Assembly (NCBI GenBank): GCA_964016985.1
Contig: OZ024827.1
Location: forward strand, 55,306,137 to 55,370,136
DNA from: Anodontia alba
Taxonomy: Eukaryota > Mollusca > Bivalvia > Lucinida > Lucinidae
Length of the DNA: 64,000 nucleotides
Direction: 5' to 3'
Under the pieces are notes generated by a model. The model was not told the origin of the DNA. It searched no databases and saw nothing but the letters and a program-made list of their open reading frames with translations. This document shows, piece by piece, positions 1-12,189 of this stretch. Each line of letters begins with the position of its first letter. Within the stretch, counting starts at the first letter, position 1. The position numbers and the translations under genes are program-made.

Positions 1-1202
1 TTTTTAAAGTTTTCTATGTAAGTATATAGGGAAAATAAGCACCGCCCCCTGGCGGCCATGTTTTTTGACGAATCCAAATGGCTTGAACAATCTTGGTAGA
101 GGATCACCAAAGGAACATTTCTGCAAAATTATATTGAAATCGGTCCAGTGATTTCTGACAAGAAGATTTTTAAATTTTTCTATATAGATATATAGGGAAA
201 ATATGCCCCGCCCCCTGGCGGCCATGTTTTTTGACGAATCCAAATGGCTTGAATAATCTTGGTAGAGAATCACCAAAGAAACATTTCTGCAAAATTATAT
301 TGAAATCGGTCCAGTGGTGTCTGACAAGAAGATTTTTAAAGTTTTCTCAGTTGTTTCTGACAAGAAGATTTTTAAAGTTTTCTATGTAAGTATATAGGGA
401 AAATAAGCCCCGCCCCCTGGCGGCCATGTTTTTTGACGAATCCAAATGGCTTGAACAATCTTGGTAGAGGATCACCAAAGGAACATTTCTGCAAAATTAT
501 ATTGAAATCGGTCCAGTGGTTTCTGACAAGAAGATTTTTAAAGTTTTCTATATAGATATATAGGGAAAATAAGCCCCGCCCCCTGGCGGCCATGTTTTTT
601 GACGAATCCAAATGGCTTGAACAATCTTGGTAGAGGATCACCAAAGGAACATTTCTGCAAAATTATATGGAAATCGGTCAAGTGGTTTCTGACAAGAAGA
701 TTTTTAAAGTTTTCTGTATAGATATATAGGGAAAATAAGCTCCGCCCCCTGGCGGCCATGTTTTTTTGACGAATCCAAATGGCTTGAACAATCTTGGTAG
801 AGGATCACCAAAGGAACATTTCTGCCAAGTTATATTGAAATCGGTCAAGTGGTTTCTGACAAGAAGATTTTTAAAGTGTTCTGTATAGATATATAGAGAA
901 AATAAGCCCCGCCCCCTGGCGGCCATGTTTTTTGACGAATCCAAATGGCTTGAACAATCTTGGTAGAGGATCACACAAGGAACATTTCTGCAAAATTATA
1001 TTGAAATCTGTCCAGCGGTTTCTGACAAGAAGATTTTTTAAGTTTTTAGTTAAAAAATCTATTTTTAGCTCCTGTGACCTAGATATGTAATGGACCGAAA
1101 CCATTTGAACAACTTTGAAAGAGGACCAACCAAGGATGAATCGTGTGAAGTTTGGTAAAAATCCAACCAGTGGTTTTGGAGGAGATGTTGTTTAAAGATT
1201 GT

Positions 1203-1253
1203 GGACGGACGGACGGACGGACGGACAGACGGACGACGACGACGACGGACGGT
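1203..1253 (+). repeat. (ACGG)n / (ACG)n microsatellite of Pearl-like element
   Basis: About five ACGG units, one ACAG, then ACG units and a final ACGG, lying just inside the terminal hairpin. The same position and composition occur at 4572-4633. The microsatellite is part of the element structure, not an independent locus. Confidence 0.9.
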
Positions 1254-1266
1254 GAGTGATCACAGT

Positions 1267-1273
1267 AGCTGAC

Positions 1274-1298
<25 letters not shown>
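1267..1298 (+). repeat. Right terminal hairpin of Pearl-like element 1
   Basis: The outer arm AGCTGACC pairs with GGTGAGCT (one mismatch). The inner arm TGAGCC pairs with GGCTCA around a TTC loop. It is followed by an A-rich flank. The final GCTAA resembles the hairpin-plus-CTRR ending of Helitrons, although the hairpin here abuts the end. Confidence 0.8.
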
Positions 1299-1306
<8 letters not shown>

Positions 1307-1377
1307 GAGAGAGAGATAGATAGATAGATACAGTAGCCTGTGGTGCCAGCTGCCTCTGGGCTGTCCACCCCACCCCC

Positions 1378-1900
<523 letters not shown>

Positions 1901-1936
1901 CAAGAGGACCATGATGGTCCTATATCGCTCACCTGA
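1901..1936 (+). repeat. Left-end palindrome and subterminal inverted repeat
   Basis: AGGACCAT-G-ATGGTCCT forms a 17 bp palindrome. It is followed by ATCGCTCACCTGAG, whose GCTCACCTGAG is inverted at the right end (4668-4678). A related left end occurs at 17050. Confidence 0.85.
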
Positions 1937-4571
1937 GCAAGCAGATTTGCATACTTAATGTTGAAGTTTCAGCCAAGTTCACTGCTCTAAAATTTTATGT
2001 ATAGATTTTATAACCATGACTTGGTAGAGGGTAACCAAAGGAAAATTTCTGCCAAGTTAAACTGAAATCGGTTCAGTGGTTTCTGACAAGAAGATTTTTA
2101 AAGTTTTCTATTTAGATATAGAGGGAAAATAAGCCCCACCCACTAGCAGGCATGTTTTTTGACAAATCAGGATTGCTTGAACATTCTTGGTAGAGGGTCA
2201 CCAAAGTATTATTGAAATTGGTCAGGAGGTATATGACAAGAAGCATTTTAAAGTTTTCTATACAGATATATACCGAAAATAAGCCCCGCCCCCTGGAGGC
2301 CATGTTTTTTGACATATCATGAAGGCTTGAACCATCCTGGTAGAGGGTCACAAAAGCAACATTCTTGCCAAGCTACATTGAGCTTGGTCCAACGGTTTCT
2401 TACGAGAAGATTTTTAAAGTTTTTTATATAGACATATAGAAAAAAATAAGCCCTGCCCCGTAGTGGCCATGTTTTTTGACGATCATGACAGCTTGAACAA
2501 CCTTGGTAGAGGGTCACCAAAGAAACATTCCTGCCAAGTTATATTGAAATCGGTCCATTGGTTTCTGACAAGAAGATTTTTTAGTTTTCTATATAGATAT
2601 ATAGGAAAAATAAGCCCCACCCACTAGCAGCCATGTTTTTTGACAAATCATGATTACTTGAACAATCTTGGTAGAGGGTCACCAAGGAAACATTTTTGCC
2701 AAGTTGTAATGAAATTGGACCTGTGGTTTCTGAAAAGAAGACTTTTAAAGTTTTTCTATGTAGATATATAGGGAATAAACCCCGCCCCCTGGCGCCCCTG
2801 TTTCTTGATGAATCACGACGGCTTGCATAACCTTGATAGAGGGTTACATAAGAAACATTTCTGCAATGTTTAATTGAAATCAGTCCAGTGGTTTCTGACA
2901 AGAAGATCATTAAAATTTTCTATGTAGATATACGGGGAAAATAAGCCCCGCCCCCTACCAGCCATGTTTTTTGACAAATCGTGACAGCTTGAACAATCTT
3001 GGTAAAGGGTCACCAAGGAAACATATCTGCCAAGTTATATTGAAATCGATCCAGTGGTTTCTGACAAGAAGTTTTTTCAAGTTTTCTATACAGATATATA
3101 TAGGGAAAATAAGCCCCGCCCCCTGGCGGCCATGTTTTTTTGACAAATCATGACGGCTTGAACAATCTTGGTAAAGGGTCACCAAAGAAACATTTCTGCC
3201 AAGGTATATTGAAATCGGTCCAATGGTTTCTGACAAGAAGATTTTTTCAAGTTTTCTATATAGATATATAGGGAAAATAAGCTCCACCCCCTAGCGGCCA
3301 TGTTTTTTGACAAATCATGATTACTTGAACAATCTTGGTAGAAGGTCACCAAGGAAACATTTTTGCCAAGTTATAATGAAATCGGTCCAGTGGTTTCTGA
3401 CAAGAAGATTTTTCAAGTTTTTCTACATAGATATATAGGGAAAATAAGCCCCGCCCCCTGGCGGCCATGTTTTTTGACGAATCCAAATGGCTTGAACAAT
3501 CTTGGCACAGGATCACCAAAGGAACATTTCTGCCACATTATATTGCAATCGTTCCAGTGGTTTCTGATAAGAAGATTTTTTAAATTTTCTATATAGATAT
3601 ATAGGGAAAGTAAGCCCCGTCCCCTGCCGGCCATGTTTTTTGACGAATCCAAATGGCTTGAACAATCTTGCAAGAGGATCACAAAAGGAGCATTTCTGCA
3701 AAATTATATGGAAATCGGTCCAGTGGTTTCTGACAAGAAGATTTTTAAAGTTTTCTGTACAGATATATAGGGAAAATAAGCCCCGCCCCCTGGCGGCCAT
3801 GTTTTTGACGAATCCAAATGGCTTGAACAATCTTGCAAGAGGATCACCAAAGAAACATTTCTGCAAAATTATATGGAAATCGGTCCAGTGGTTTCTGACA
3901 AGAAGATTTTTAAAGTTTTCTATACAGATATATAGTGAAAATAAGCCCCGCCCCCTGGCGGCCATGTTTTTTTACGAATCCAAATGGCTTGAACAATCTT
4001 GGTACAGGATCACCAAAGGAACATTTCTGCAAAATTATATGGAAATTGGTCCAATGGTTTCTGACAAGAAGATTTTTAAAGTTTTCTATATTGATATACA
4101 GGGAAAATAAGCCCCGCCCCCTGGCGGCCATGTTTTTTGACGAATCCAAATGGCTTGAACAATCTTGGTAGAGAATCATCAAAGGAACATTTCTGCAAAA
4201 TTATATTGAAATCGGTCCAGTGGTTTCGGACAAGAAGATTTTTAAATTTTTCTATATAGATATATAGGGAAAATAAGCCCCGCCCCCTGGTGACCATGTT
4301 TTTTGACGAATCCAAATGGCTTGAACAATCTTGGTAGAGGATCACCAAAGGAACATTTTTGCAAAATTATATTGAAATCGGTCCAGTGGTTTCGGACAAG
4401 AAGATTTTTTAAGTTTTTAATTAAAAAATCTATTTTTAGCTCCTGTGCCCTAGATATGCAATGAACCGGAACCATTTGAACAACTTTGAAAGAGGACCAA
4501 CCAAGGATCATTCCTGTGAAGTTTGGTCAAATTCCCACCAGCGGTTTAGGAGGAGATGTTGTTTAAAGATT

Positions 4572-4633
4572 GTGGACAGACGGACATCTGGACGACGACA
4601 ACGACGCCGACGACGACGACGACGACGGACGGT
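4572..4633 (+). repeat. Degenerate ACGG/ACG microsatellite
   Basis: GACGGAC, GACGACGACA and a run of GACGAC units sit between the unique 3' segment and the terminal hairpin of the complete Pearl-like element. Confidence 0.85.
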
Positions 4634-4646
4634 GAGTGATCACAAT

Positions 4647-4678
4647 AGCTCACCATGAGCCTTCGGCTCAGGTGAGCT
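4647..4678 (+). repeat. Right terminal hairpin of Pearl-like element 2
   Basis: AGCTCACC pairs perfectly with GGTGAGCT. Inside this, TGAGCC pairs with GGCTCA around TTC, leaving a single bulged A. It is preceded by GTGAGTGATCACAATAGC, which also ends the reversed element at 31005. Confidence 0.9.
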
Positions 4679-6060
4679 AAAAATGATTAAATAGCTTTTC
4701 TGATCTGAGTTTACCCATTTTTCCAGGGGTGCGGGGCAAGCTGCCCAGGCCAGGGTATCTTACTCCCCACCCCAGCCTGTCTGAAGAAAGAAAGATAATG
4801 GTAAATGATAGAAATATATTCAAATGACCTGTTAATTGGGATATTGTTTAAAAAAAGATAAAAACAATTACCTGAGCTTTGTTTTCTGAGGTGGGTTGGG
4901 GTGGGGGTGGAGGGGGGGGGAGGGCAAGCTGCCCAGGGTAGGGTATCTAACTCCCCACCCCTTCTTGTCTGAAGAAAGACAGGAAATAGTAAATATTGGA
5001 ATTATTCAAATGTCCTGTTAAATGTGAAATTCAAACAGTTAAGATAAAAATAGTATTCTGAAACTTTATTTAGAAGATTTTCTTAGGCTGGGAGCGAACC
5101 GTTAGTGCCACAGTATTTTGGCCCCAAGCCCTTCCCATAAAGTGAAAAAATAGATAAAAGCAGGTACTACTACCATTCTAATGTCTTTGCATTAGAATTT
5201 TAAGTTGAAAATGATTAAATTGCTTTTCTGATCTGAATTTGCAAGTTTCCAGGTAGGAGTGGGGTGGGGCGTGCAAGCTGCCAAAGCCAGGATATCTTCA
5301 CCCCTGTGTTTATTGGGGGAGGGGGCGGGGGCAAGCTGTAAGGATATCTTCCCCCCCCCCCTTAACACCTTCCCGTAAAGAGAAAAGTTGGTAAAAGCAG
5401 ATATTACTACAAGTCTAATGACTATGCTTTAGAAATTCATGTTTAAATTGATGAAAAATTTCTGACCTGAGTTTGTCGAGTTTCCATGTGTGTGTGTGCG
5501 AGTGGGGGGGGGGGGGGAGGGGGCGGGGAAGCTGCCCAGGCCTGGGTATCTTCACCCCATGGGAGACAAGCTGCCCAGGCCCAACGTGTCTCATCCCCCA
5601 CCCTTTCCTATGTGAAGAAAGATAGAACAAAAGTAAATATCAGAAATATGCAAATGGCCTGTTAAATTGGCAATTGTTTTAAAAAGATAAACATTATTTT
5701 CTTAACTTTGTTTGCAAGATTTTCTGAGACTGGAAGCAAACTCCTCGGGCCACAGTACTTTAGCCTAACTCCTTCCCGTAAAGAGAAAATTAGGTAAAAG
5801 CAGGTCTTACTAACTTCTTATGTCTATTCATTAGAAAATTATGTTTAAAATGATCGAATAAGCTTCCTGAGTTTGCCAAGTTTCCATAGGTGGGGGCGGT
5901 GGGGTGAGCTGCCTAGACCAGGGTATCTTCACCCCCGAGGAGCGGGGGGGGGGGGGGGGCAAGCTGCCAAGGTCTGTGTATCAACCCTGTCCCTTCCTGA
6001 ATGAAGAAAGACTGGTAATATCAAACACTGTCTCTAATGACCTTTTTAATGGGAAATTCT
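4679..6060 (+). repeat. Tandem copies of G-rich dispersed repeat
   Basis: Four to five diverged units, beginning near 4683, 5215, 5450 and 5855, each with ATGATTAAAT-like starts, G runs of 5-18 bases, AAGCTGCCCAGG and a GTAAAAGCAGGTATTAC block. Runs such as those at 4890-4925, 5505-5525 and 5945-5960 could form G-quadruplexes. No gene is seen. Confidence 0.8.
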
Positions 6061-6936
6061 ATTTAAAGTGATAAAATAGCTGTATCTGCAAGAACTTCTG
6101 ATTTTGGGAGGAAATGCTTAGGCCACAGTATCCTTCTCCCATAAAGAGAAAAAAATAATGAAAAACATACATTAGTACTGTTCTGATAATTGAGCGTTAC
6201 AAATTTGTTATAAAAAAACTAGACCATGAAGTGAGCAGATGCTCACTAATACCCCCGGCCATGGCCATCAGTATAGCCAGAACAACAAAGGGAAATAACT
6301 CTAAGGGACCTGGCCCCATGGCCCTTAATTTCTTTCCCACAACACAACTAGTCATACTTGTCATGTGTACAAAATTTCAAGTTTCTAGGTAAAGTAGTTC
6401 CTGAGATATCTTTGACACAAATAAATGCCATGGCCATCAGTATAGCCAGAACAACAAAGGGAAATAACTCTAAGGACCTGGACCAAATGGCCCTTATTTT
6501 CTTTCCCATAATACAACTAGTCATACTTGTCATGTGTACAAAATTTCAAGTTTCTAGGTAAAGTAGTTCCTGAGATATCTTTGACACAAGCAAATACCAT
6601 AGCCATTAGTATAGCCAGAACAACAAAGGAAAATAACTCTAAGGGACCTGGCCCCATATCCTTTATTTTCTTTCCCACAATACAACTAGTCATACTTGTC
6701 ATGTGTACAAAATTTCAAATTTCTAGGCAAAGCAGTTCCTGAGATATCTTTGACACAAATAAATGCCATGGCCATCAGTATGGCCAGAACAACAAAGGGA
6801 AATAACTCTAAGGGACCTGGCCCCATGGCCCTTATTTTCTTTCCCACAATACAACTAGTCATACTTGTCATGTGTACAAAATTTCAAGTTTCTAGGTAAG
6901 GTAGTTCCTGAGATATCTTTGACACAAAATAAATGT

Positions 6937-6975
6937 TGACAGACTGACAGACAGACAGACTGACAGACACACAGA
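6937..6975 (+). repeat. (CAGA)n microsatellite
   Basis: GACAGACTGACAGACAGACA-type repeats separate the last 169 bp unit from the terminal hairpin. Confidence 0.85.
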
Positions 6976-6989
6976 AAAGACAAAAACTA

Positions 6990-7080
6990 TATACCCCCAT
7001 TGCATACTTCGTATGCCGGGGGTATAAGAAAAGACAAAAACTATATACCCCCATTGCATACTTCGTATGGCGGGGGTATA
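6990..7080 (+). repeat. Two tandem terminal hairpins
   Basis: The hairpin TATACCCCC..GCATACTTCGTATGC..GGGGGTATA occurs at 6990-7026 and again at 7044-7080. Each is preceded by AGAAAAGACAAAAACTA, giving a 54 bp duplication of the element end. Confidence 0.85.
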
Positions 7081-7210
7081 CTAAATATTGTTTTGAATTG
7101 AATTTGCGAGGTTTTCCTGGGTGGGGGCAAGCTGCCTAGGGTAGGGGGCAAGATACCCCGGATTATCTTGCTCCCGGGGACAAGCTGCCCGGGTGGGGTT
7201 GGGGTGTAAA
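7081..7210 (+). repeat. Fragment of G-rich dispersed repeat
   Basis: GGGTGGGGGCAAGCTGCC, GATACCCC and a second CAAGCTGCCCGGG match the repeat that flanks the Pearl-like elements. Confidence 0.6.
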
Positions 7211-8430
7211 CTGTTACACCGGCTAAAACGATTTAACAGAGCTGAGCTACAACAAATGTACCCGCTTAAATTACTTCGGGTATTTGGGACACTTGAATGA
7301 TTTTCTCGCCGACAATAAGCATTCGGTCCCTCTGGTAGCCTCTTTTGATTGACAAATGATGTCAGTGTTCCGCTTTTCATTTTTGATCGTGCGTATGGCG
7401 ATAAAACAATACAGATATCAAGATCTTTATCTTCAGTTCCGCAAAAAACATAGCGTTGTTTCGTAAAACATATCTATAACGAAATAAAATTAAAATGAAA
7501 TAATGAACACGTGAAAACATTGTTTTTATCTAATTATTATGGAAAACAGTATATAGTAAAAACTCGATATTTTTGCATTTTCATGACAAAAATATTGCCA
7601 CGAGAAAAAAAAAATATATGGGGGGTACCAATACGCTTCCATACCATGTTACCTCTGACAAATTCTGATATTCCCTCAAAGACTTATTGCAATATTGCAA
7701 TTCGACCTCAAAATTGCAATACATTATTAATTGTTTGCTGGTGAACAAGCGGACTCTACACTAGAACATTTGTAAAACACGATTTCGGTTAAAAATGTAA
7801 ATATTTCCGAAATAAACCTCACTTTTTATACCTCAGAAATCAACTTATCTTTTACGATGTCGCATGTCGTATGTCGGATTCTGGTACATCATCATGCATT
7901 TCATTTTTTTCAACCACCCTTCCTCTGTAAAATGGTTTGTTTCTTGAACAGTTGGAAGCAGATTGTTAAAACCATTTTGCGGTAAAACGATTGACTGATA
8001 AAACTTTTGTTTGAGAGTACTAATTGATTGGATACATGCACGAGATAAAAGATATTCTCAAAATAAAACACATTTGTGTGATAACCTTGGCTCAGTATAG
8101 TAAAGAGGTCAAAGTCTAAGGTGTTTTTTTTTTTTTTTTTTTTTTTTTTTTTCAGAATTATCAAGGGCAAATAATTCAAGACTATATAGTGAGTAAACTT
8201 AAATCCTCTACGAACGTATCTGTGAAGTTTCATCCAGATATTCTACATTTAAAAGAAACTAATTTCTCAGACATTGATAAAAGTCATGATTAAGATGAAA
8301 TTACATTATTTTTATAGTATTTGACCGGAAGTATACAGTATTTACGATGAAATGTGACGTGTTTCTGGACAATGAAAATCAATTACTTGCATGTTAAAAA
8401 ATCGTGTTGACACGATAACTAAAGATGTAC
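7211..8430. other. No gene recognised
   Basis: AT-rich sequence. It holds a T29 homopolymer (8124-8152) and no open frame with recognisable protein features. Confidence 0.5.
8124..8152 (+). repeat. Poly-T tract
   Basis: Twenty-nine T residues. It could be the A-tail of a minus-strand retroelement, but no flanking duplication was identified. Confidence 0.9.
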
Positions 8431-8651
8431 TTTTTCCTTTATTTTGATAGTTATCTTGTTGGTACTTGATGCTCTATCTTTGGTCGGGCCCACCGGAGTC
8501 TAACTGTTGGTTTTCTTTTGCTCCAGCATTTCAGTTGTTTCTGCTGTCGAGTCCTCATCGTTGTTCCATCTTTGTAATTAGTTGATTTTTTTTGTGTTCT
8601 CGGAGATGTAGCACTGATGAGTTAGGAAGCCTTCATGCGGACTGAACAAAT

Positions 8652-10002
8652 TACGAGGGATGTTCGAAATGAATTGCTTATTTCTATCTGGAGACTTCAA
8701 ATTTCAAGTTAGCCCAAAAGTACTCATTTCATGCCCTCGAAGTACTCCCCGTGGCTAGAAATGCAAATTTTCAGCCGATGTATCCATTTCTTGAAGGCGT
8801 CACGGTACACTGATTTAGGCACAGTAATAAGGTACTGATGAATGGCAGATCCAAGTGCCTGTCGGGACTGGTATTTCCGCCCAGCAAGAAATGCTTTCAA
8901 TTTCGGAAACAAAAAGAAATCACATGGGGCAAGGTCTGGGGAATACGGGGGGGGGGGGGGGGGTGAGGCAAAACAGTTACTTTTTCTTTCTTCAAAAACG
9001 CCGTAGCTATTGCGGAGGTATGAGCTGGGGCATCGTCATATAGAAGACGGACATGTTTAAAACCAGTGGCAGGGCGTCGTTTCTGATAATGCTTTTTCAG
9101 TTTCTTCAGTACTACGTCTTTGTAGTACTTTCCGGTGATGCTTTTGCCCTTTTTCACTGGCACTTTTATTGCGACTCCTTCACCAGAGAAGAAGATTGCA
9201 TACAAAACCTTCTTTGTACTCAAAGAACGTTTGGCAATTATTGGGCGTTTGCTGTGTTTAGTGGCCCAGATCTTATTGCTAACCTTTCTGACGGGCTCAA
9301 AATAATGGACCCAGGTTTCATCACCTGTGACGACATTGGCAAACTGCTTTTTATCATATTTTGGAAACATTTGAAGCAGCTTTTTGGCCACTTAAACCCG
9401 TTGCCTCTTTTGCTCGTCAGTCATCAGATGTGGCACCCATCTAGCAGAAATCTTTCTGACTTTCAAATGCTTCTTCAAAATAAGGTGAACCGTTGATAGT
9501 GCCTACCTTTCGTGCAATATCACGAACTGTAAATCTGGCATCTCCTTCAATGATTTCCTTTATTTTGGAAACGATTTCTTTACGAGATGCAGATTTTGGC
9601 CTACCTGATTTCGGTGCATTTTTGATGGACTCTACACCAGACTCAAATTTCTTTTTCCAGCGCCGAACTGTGTCATAAGACACACAAGAAGGTCCAAAAG
9701 CAGTAGAAATTTCAGTCATCAGCTTCTTCAAAGAACAACCAAGTTTTGAGCGAGCTTTGCTGTAAGCCCGTATTTCATCTTTTTTGTCGACGCTTCTACA
9801 AACCATTTTTACTGCAGTGGTCAATGACTGCGTGTATTCAAATGGCAAATTTTATGTCTTATACTTAGTCTAACATGTACATTTATATACCATTGTGTAG
9901 ATATTGAATAGCCCTATACAGGTATGTATTGGTTTTTATCGTGCCCTACGTGGATATCGAGCTAGAGGACAATAAGCAATTCATTTCGAACATCCTCTCG
10001 TA
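8652..10002 (-). mobile_element. mariner DNA transposon, complete but dead
   Basis: Terminal inverted repeats of about 31 bp (CGAGGGATGTTCGAAATGAA at the left, CGAGAGGATGTTCGAAATGA when the right end is reversed) are flanked by TA duplications at 8652-8653 and 10001-10002. The 1347 bp between them is the usual mariner length. A DD34D transposase pseudogene lies on the minus strand. Confidence 0.95.
8724..9806 (-). pseudogene. mariner transposase, DD34D, frameshifted
   Basis: A cut-and-paste transposase of the Tc1/mariner superfamily. The start is at MVCRSVDKKDE. The N-terminal helix-turn-helix region includes SGRPKSASRKEI. The first catalytic D is in TGDETWVHYFEP, the second in YDDAPAHTS and the third in SPDLAPCD, with 34 residues between the last two. 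Three lesions are visible: a one-base frameshift near 9488 (after ARKVG), an in-frame TAA near 9393 in QKRQRV-stop-VAKKLL, and an expanded G/C homopolymer at 8947-8963 that breaks HPPYSPDLAPCDFF. The C-terminus (FPKLKAFLAGRKYQS onward) is intact in another frame. It cannot make a working transposase. Confidence 0.95.
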
Positions 10003-10499
10003 TGTGTCTAAACCGCGGCAGAAGTAAGGGTGAGGATTGTGGCCACGTAAAATCGATTTAAGCCCCCCAGTGACCGTTCCAAGGCGGTTCTTCTGTCATG
10101 GTTTATTTTTGTTATAGTTCGTCTTCGAATGTGCGTGTCGCTTACATCTTTTTTTTTGTTTTGGATAGCCATTTGGCCACTTTGTAGGAAAGTGACTGTC
10201 CGTTTGGCTTTCTGCTAGTGATGTTTCCATTAGGCTTTAGTTATTTCGTGTTTGTGTTTCTTTCTCTTTGATGTCTCTGATGGAAGGTGTGGGATAATTG
10301 TATCGATTCCTGATCATTGCCTTCCCTTCTATTCATAGAATATATCTTCACCAAAGATGGTGTTAGTGCCGTGTGTGTCCGTACTTCACTATAGTGTAGC
10401 ATTCGGTATTTTATGTTTTGATCATTGAGCCCGTTCCAGGATTTGTTTTTGAAAACAGACATTTGCCCAGTAAAAGGTGACACCTCGCGTGTTTTTCAG

Positions 10500-10563
10500 T
10501 TTTTTTTTTTTTTTGTTTTTTTTTTTTTTTTTTTTGTTTTTTTTTTTTTTTGTTTTTTTTTTT
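10500..10563 (+). repeat. Poly-T/TTTTG low-complexity tract
   Basis: T runs of 10-19 bases are separated by single G residues over 64 bp. Confidence 0.95.
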
Positions 10564-10620
10564 ATGTGTGTGTGAATGTGTTCAATGCTCTCAAAATCTA
10601 TTACTCACTAGACCTGAGTC

Positions 10621-11214
10621 CAGTCGACATCTTTTCCAAGGCTTCAAAAATGCTTTCTGGGAAGAAATATAAGTGGCAACACTTTTCTAATATATACTTT
10701 TTCGTAGCGCTTAAATTAAATCATAGAAAACAGATTGAACCATGAAAACGTGAGCTTTGGCTTTGGATTTTTAGCGTTGAAACGCCGGCCATCACATTTT
10801 TAGGGAGATGTTTATGTCTATTGCTTGTTTTCTAACCGCCTTAGAAGGATCGGATTATGGTGACCCTCACCTAAGTTGCAAGGTCATTACACGACAAAGA
10901 GCGTCAAATGTATGTTAGAGTTACGTATAGTTTTCTTGAGTCCAAGATATCTTTGAACCTGTTGCCAGTTTTGCGTGGTGGAAGCATCGGTTTTATTTTT
11001 CAAGGAGCAGTTTTAGTTTTAATCAAGACATCATACTGCAAAATTGTACAACTAAAGATATTTGGAAGTTTTGCGTGTACCTTTACACGCAAATGGAAAT
11101 GTTTGGCAGCCAAGAATAAAACATCCAGCATTCACTACAATGTAATGACAAAATCCAGCATTCACTACAATGTAATGACAAATTTGTAAATGTGTGCTTT
11201 TGTATCAAAATATC
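10621..11214. other. No gene recognised
   Basis: AT-rich sequence. The phrase AAATCCAGCATTCACTACAA is duplicated in tandem at about 11123-11182 (28-29 bp unit). Nothing else is supported. Confidence 0.5.

Positions 11215-11305
<91 letters not shown>
11215..11305 (+). repeat. (GA)n microsatellite
   Basis: About 45 GA units with one GG interruption at about 11234. Confidence 0.98.
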
Positions 11306-11306
<1 letters not shown>

Positions 11307-12184
11307 ATAATTAATAATTACGCTTACTTTGGAGCAGTAACGTTCATTAATAATTGTAGTATTACCACTATCCAATCTGGAATTGAAAACAAAGATTATG
11401 TTTGAAATAAATAAATACCTAATGGATTGGATCGGATTCAAGTTATAAACAACAGTAGATACGTAATCCACTAGAAGCGGTATTACATTCTAAATTTGGT
11501 ATGAAAGTCATCAAATAAGCAAAATAAATGTAGCAAAAATACATTAATCTTTCGTGATCTGAAACATGATATTAAAAATGTGTCTCAGTTGAGATATCAG
11601 ATATCAAACTAGGATGTTGTTAACAATAATTGTCAAAACTTGAACATTCGAGAGTCTTTAGCGATTTAGTAAAATGTCAACGCCTGAAAACTCTCATACT
11701 TCTTATAGCAAATTACTCAGGAAAAACGACAATTACGAGGCACCAAAAGAAGAACAAACGACACATGAAGCAGCATTTATGCAAGATGAACTGCCAGCAG
11801 AGGCACCAACTTGATCAGCAGAAAATTAGCTTCGAGCTCAAACATGCGCGAAACCTTACCGTTATTTATTACAATGCAGCACAAACAGAATGTTAACAGA
11901 AAGAATTTAAGAAAGAACTTGAGAATGTTAACAGAATACGAGAATAATAACTTATGCAAATAATTTATATGCTGTATCTTTAAGTGTCTGCAAGTAATAC
12001 TCAAAAAATAATGGTTTCGCAGTATATATAGTAAAAAAGGAAATTTGAAACCAGTAACAGACCATGCAAAACATCACAAATTATTGTATATTGGTTTTGC
12101 AACTATACTCTGAACAATTTTATTAAATGCTACTAAGCTGGTATACTATAGAATGCCGATGCAAAAACCATGACTGATTTATAA
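11306..12184. other. No gene recognised
   Basis: AT-rich sequence with short stop-punctuated frames. No recognisable repeat or RNA gene. Confidence 0.45.
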
Positions 12185-12189
12185 GATTT

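Larger units (their letters stand above)
1..1298 (+). mobile_element. Pearl-like tandem-core element, 5' part cut by window edge
   Basis: Six copies of a roughly 166 bp unit run in tandem; the landmark GGCGGCCATG recurs at 51, 217, 419, 585, 751 and 918. They are followed by a unique segment (about 1035-1200), an ACGG/ACG microsatellite and a terminal hairpin ending at 1298. This order is the architecture described for Pearl elements of bivalves, a non-autonomous group later tied to Helitron-like (Helentron) elements. The left end lies before base 1. No transposase is present. One unit is 36 bp longer because of a direct duplication at 312-383. Confidence 0.85.
1901..4678 (+). mobile_element. 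Complete Pearl-like non-autonomous element (2.8 kb)
   Basis: Both ends are present. The left end starts CAAGAGGACCATGATGGTCC, a palindrome, followed by GCTCACCTGAG. The right end carries CTCAGGTGAGC, the exact inverse of that subterminal motif, in a 32 bp terminal hairpin. Between them lie about 14-15 tandem units of around 166 bp (1980-4400), a unique segment and an ACGG/ACG microsatellite. Units before about 3400 are more diverged from one another. Later units closely match those of the copy at 1-1298. No transposase is encoded, so movement would need a Rep/helicase supplied by an autonomous Helitron-like relative (inference). Confidence 0.88.
6218..7080 (+). mobile_element. Tandem-core element with exact 169 bp units
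   Basis: The left end has the palindrome GTGAGCA-GA-TGCTCAC and then AATACCCCCGG. Four units follow; the landmark ATGGCCATCA-type start is at 6261, 6430, 6599 and 6768, exactly 169 bp apart. After the units come a CAGA microsatellite (6937-6975) and a terminal hairpin with CCGGGGGTATA, the inverse of the left motif. The plan is the same as in the Pearl-like elements but the sequence is unrelated. The right end is duplicated in tandem (6973-7080). No coding region. Confidence 0.85.
8450..10620 (+). repeat. Dispersed repeat X, split by a mariner
   Basis: The segments 8450-8651 and 10003-10620 align in order with 19070-19510 and partly with 25965-26300. Shared blocks are GGAGCCTT(C/T)ATGCG(G/A)AC, CCCC..(A/G)GTGACCGTTC.AAG.CGG and a T-rich block with a TTTGTTTTGT-like text. 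The mariner at 8654-10000 interrupts it. Its identity is unknown. No coding frame was found. Confidence 0.55.

Noticed and set aside
8609..8645. CTGATGAG..GACTGAAC resembling a hammerhead ribozyme core
   Set aside because: The GAAA after stem II is not present in the right place and the flanking bases do not form stems. The copy at 19078 lacks the core as well.
9053..9496. 147-codon plus-strand frame
   Set aside because: It is antisense to the mariner transposase pseudogene and has no independent support.
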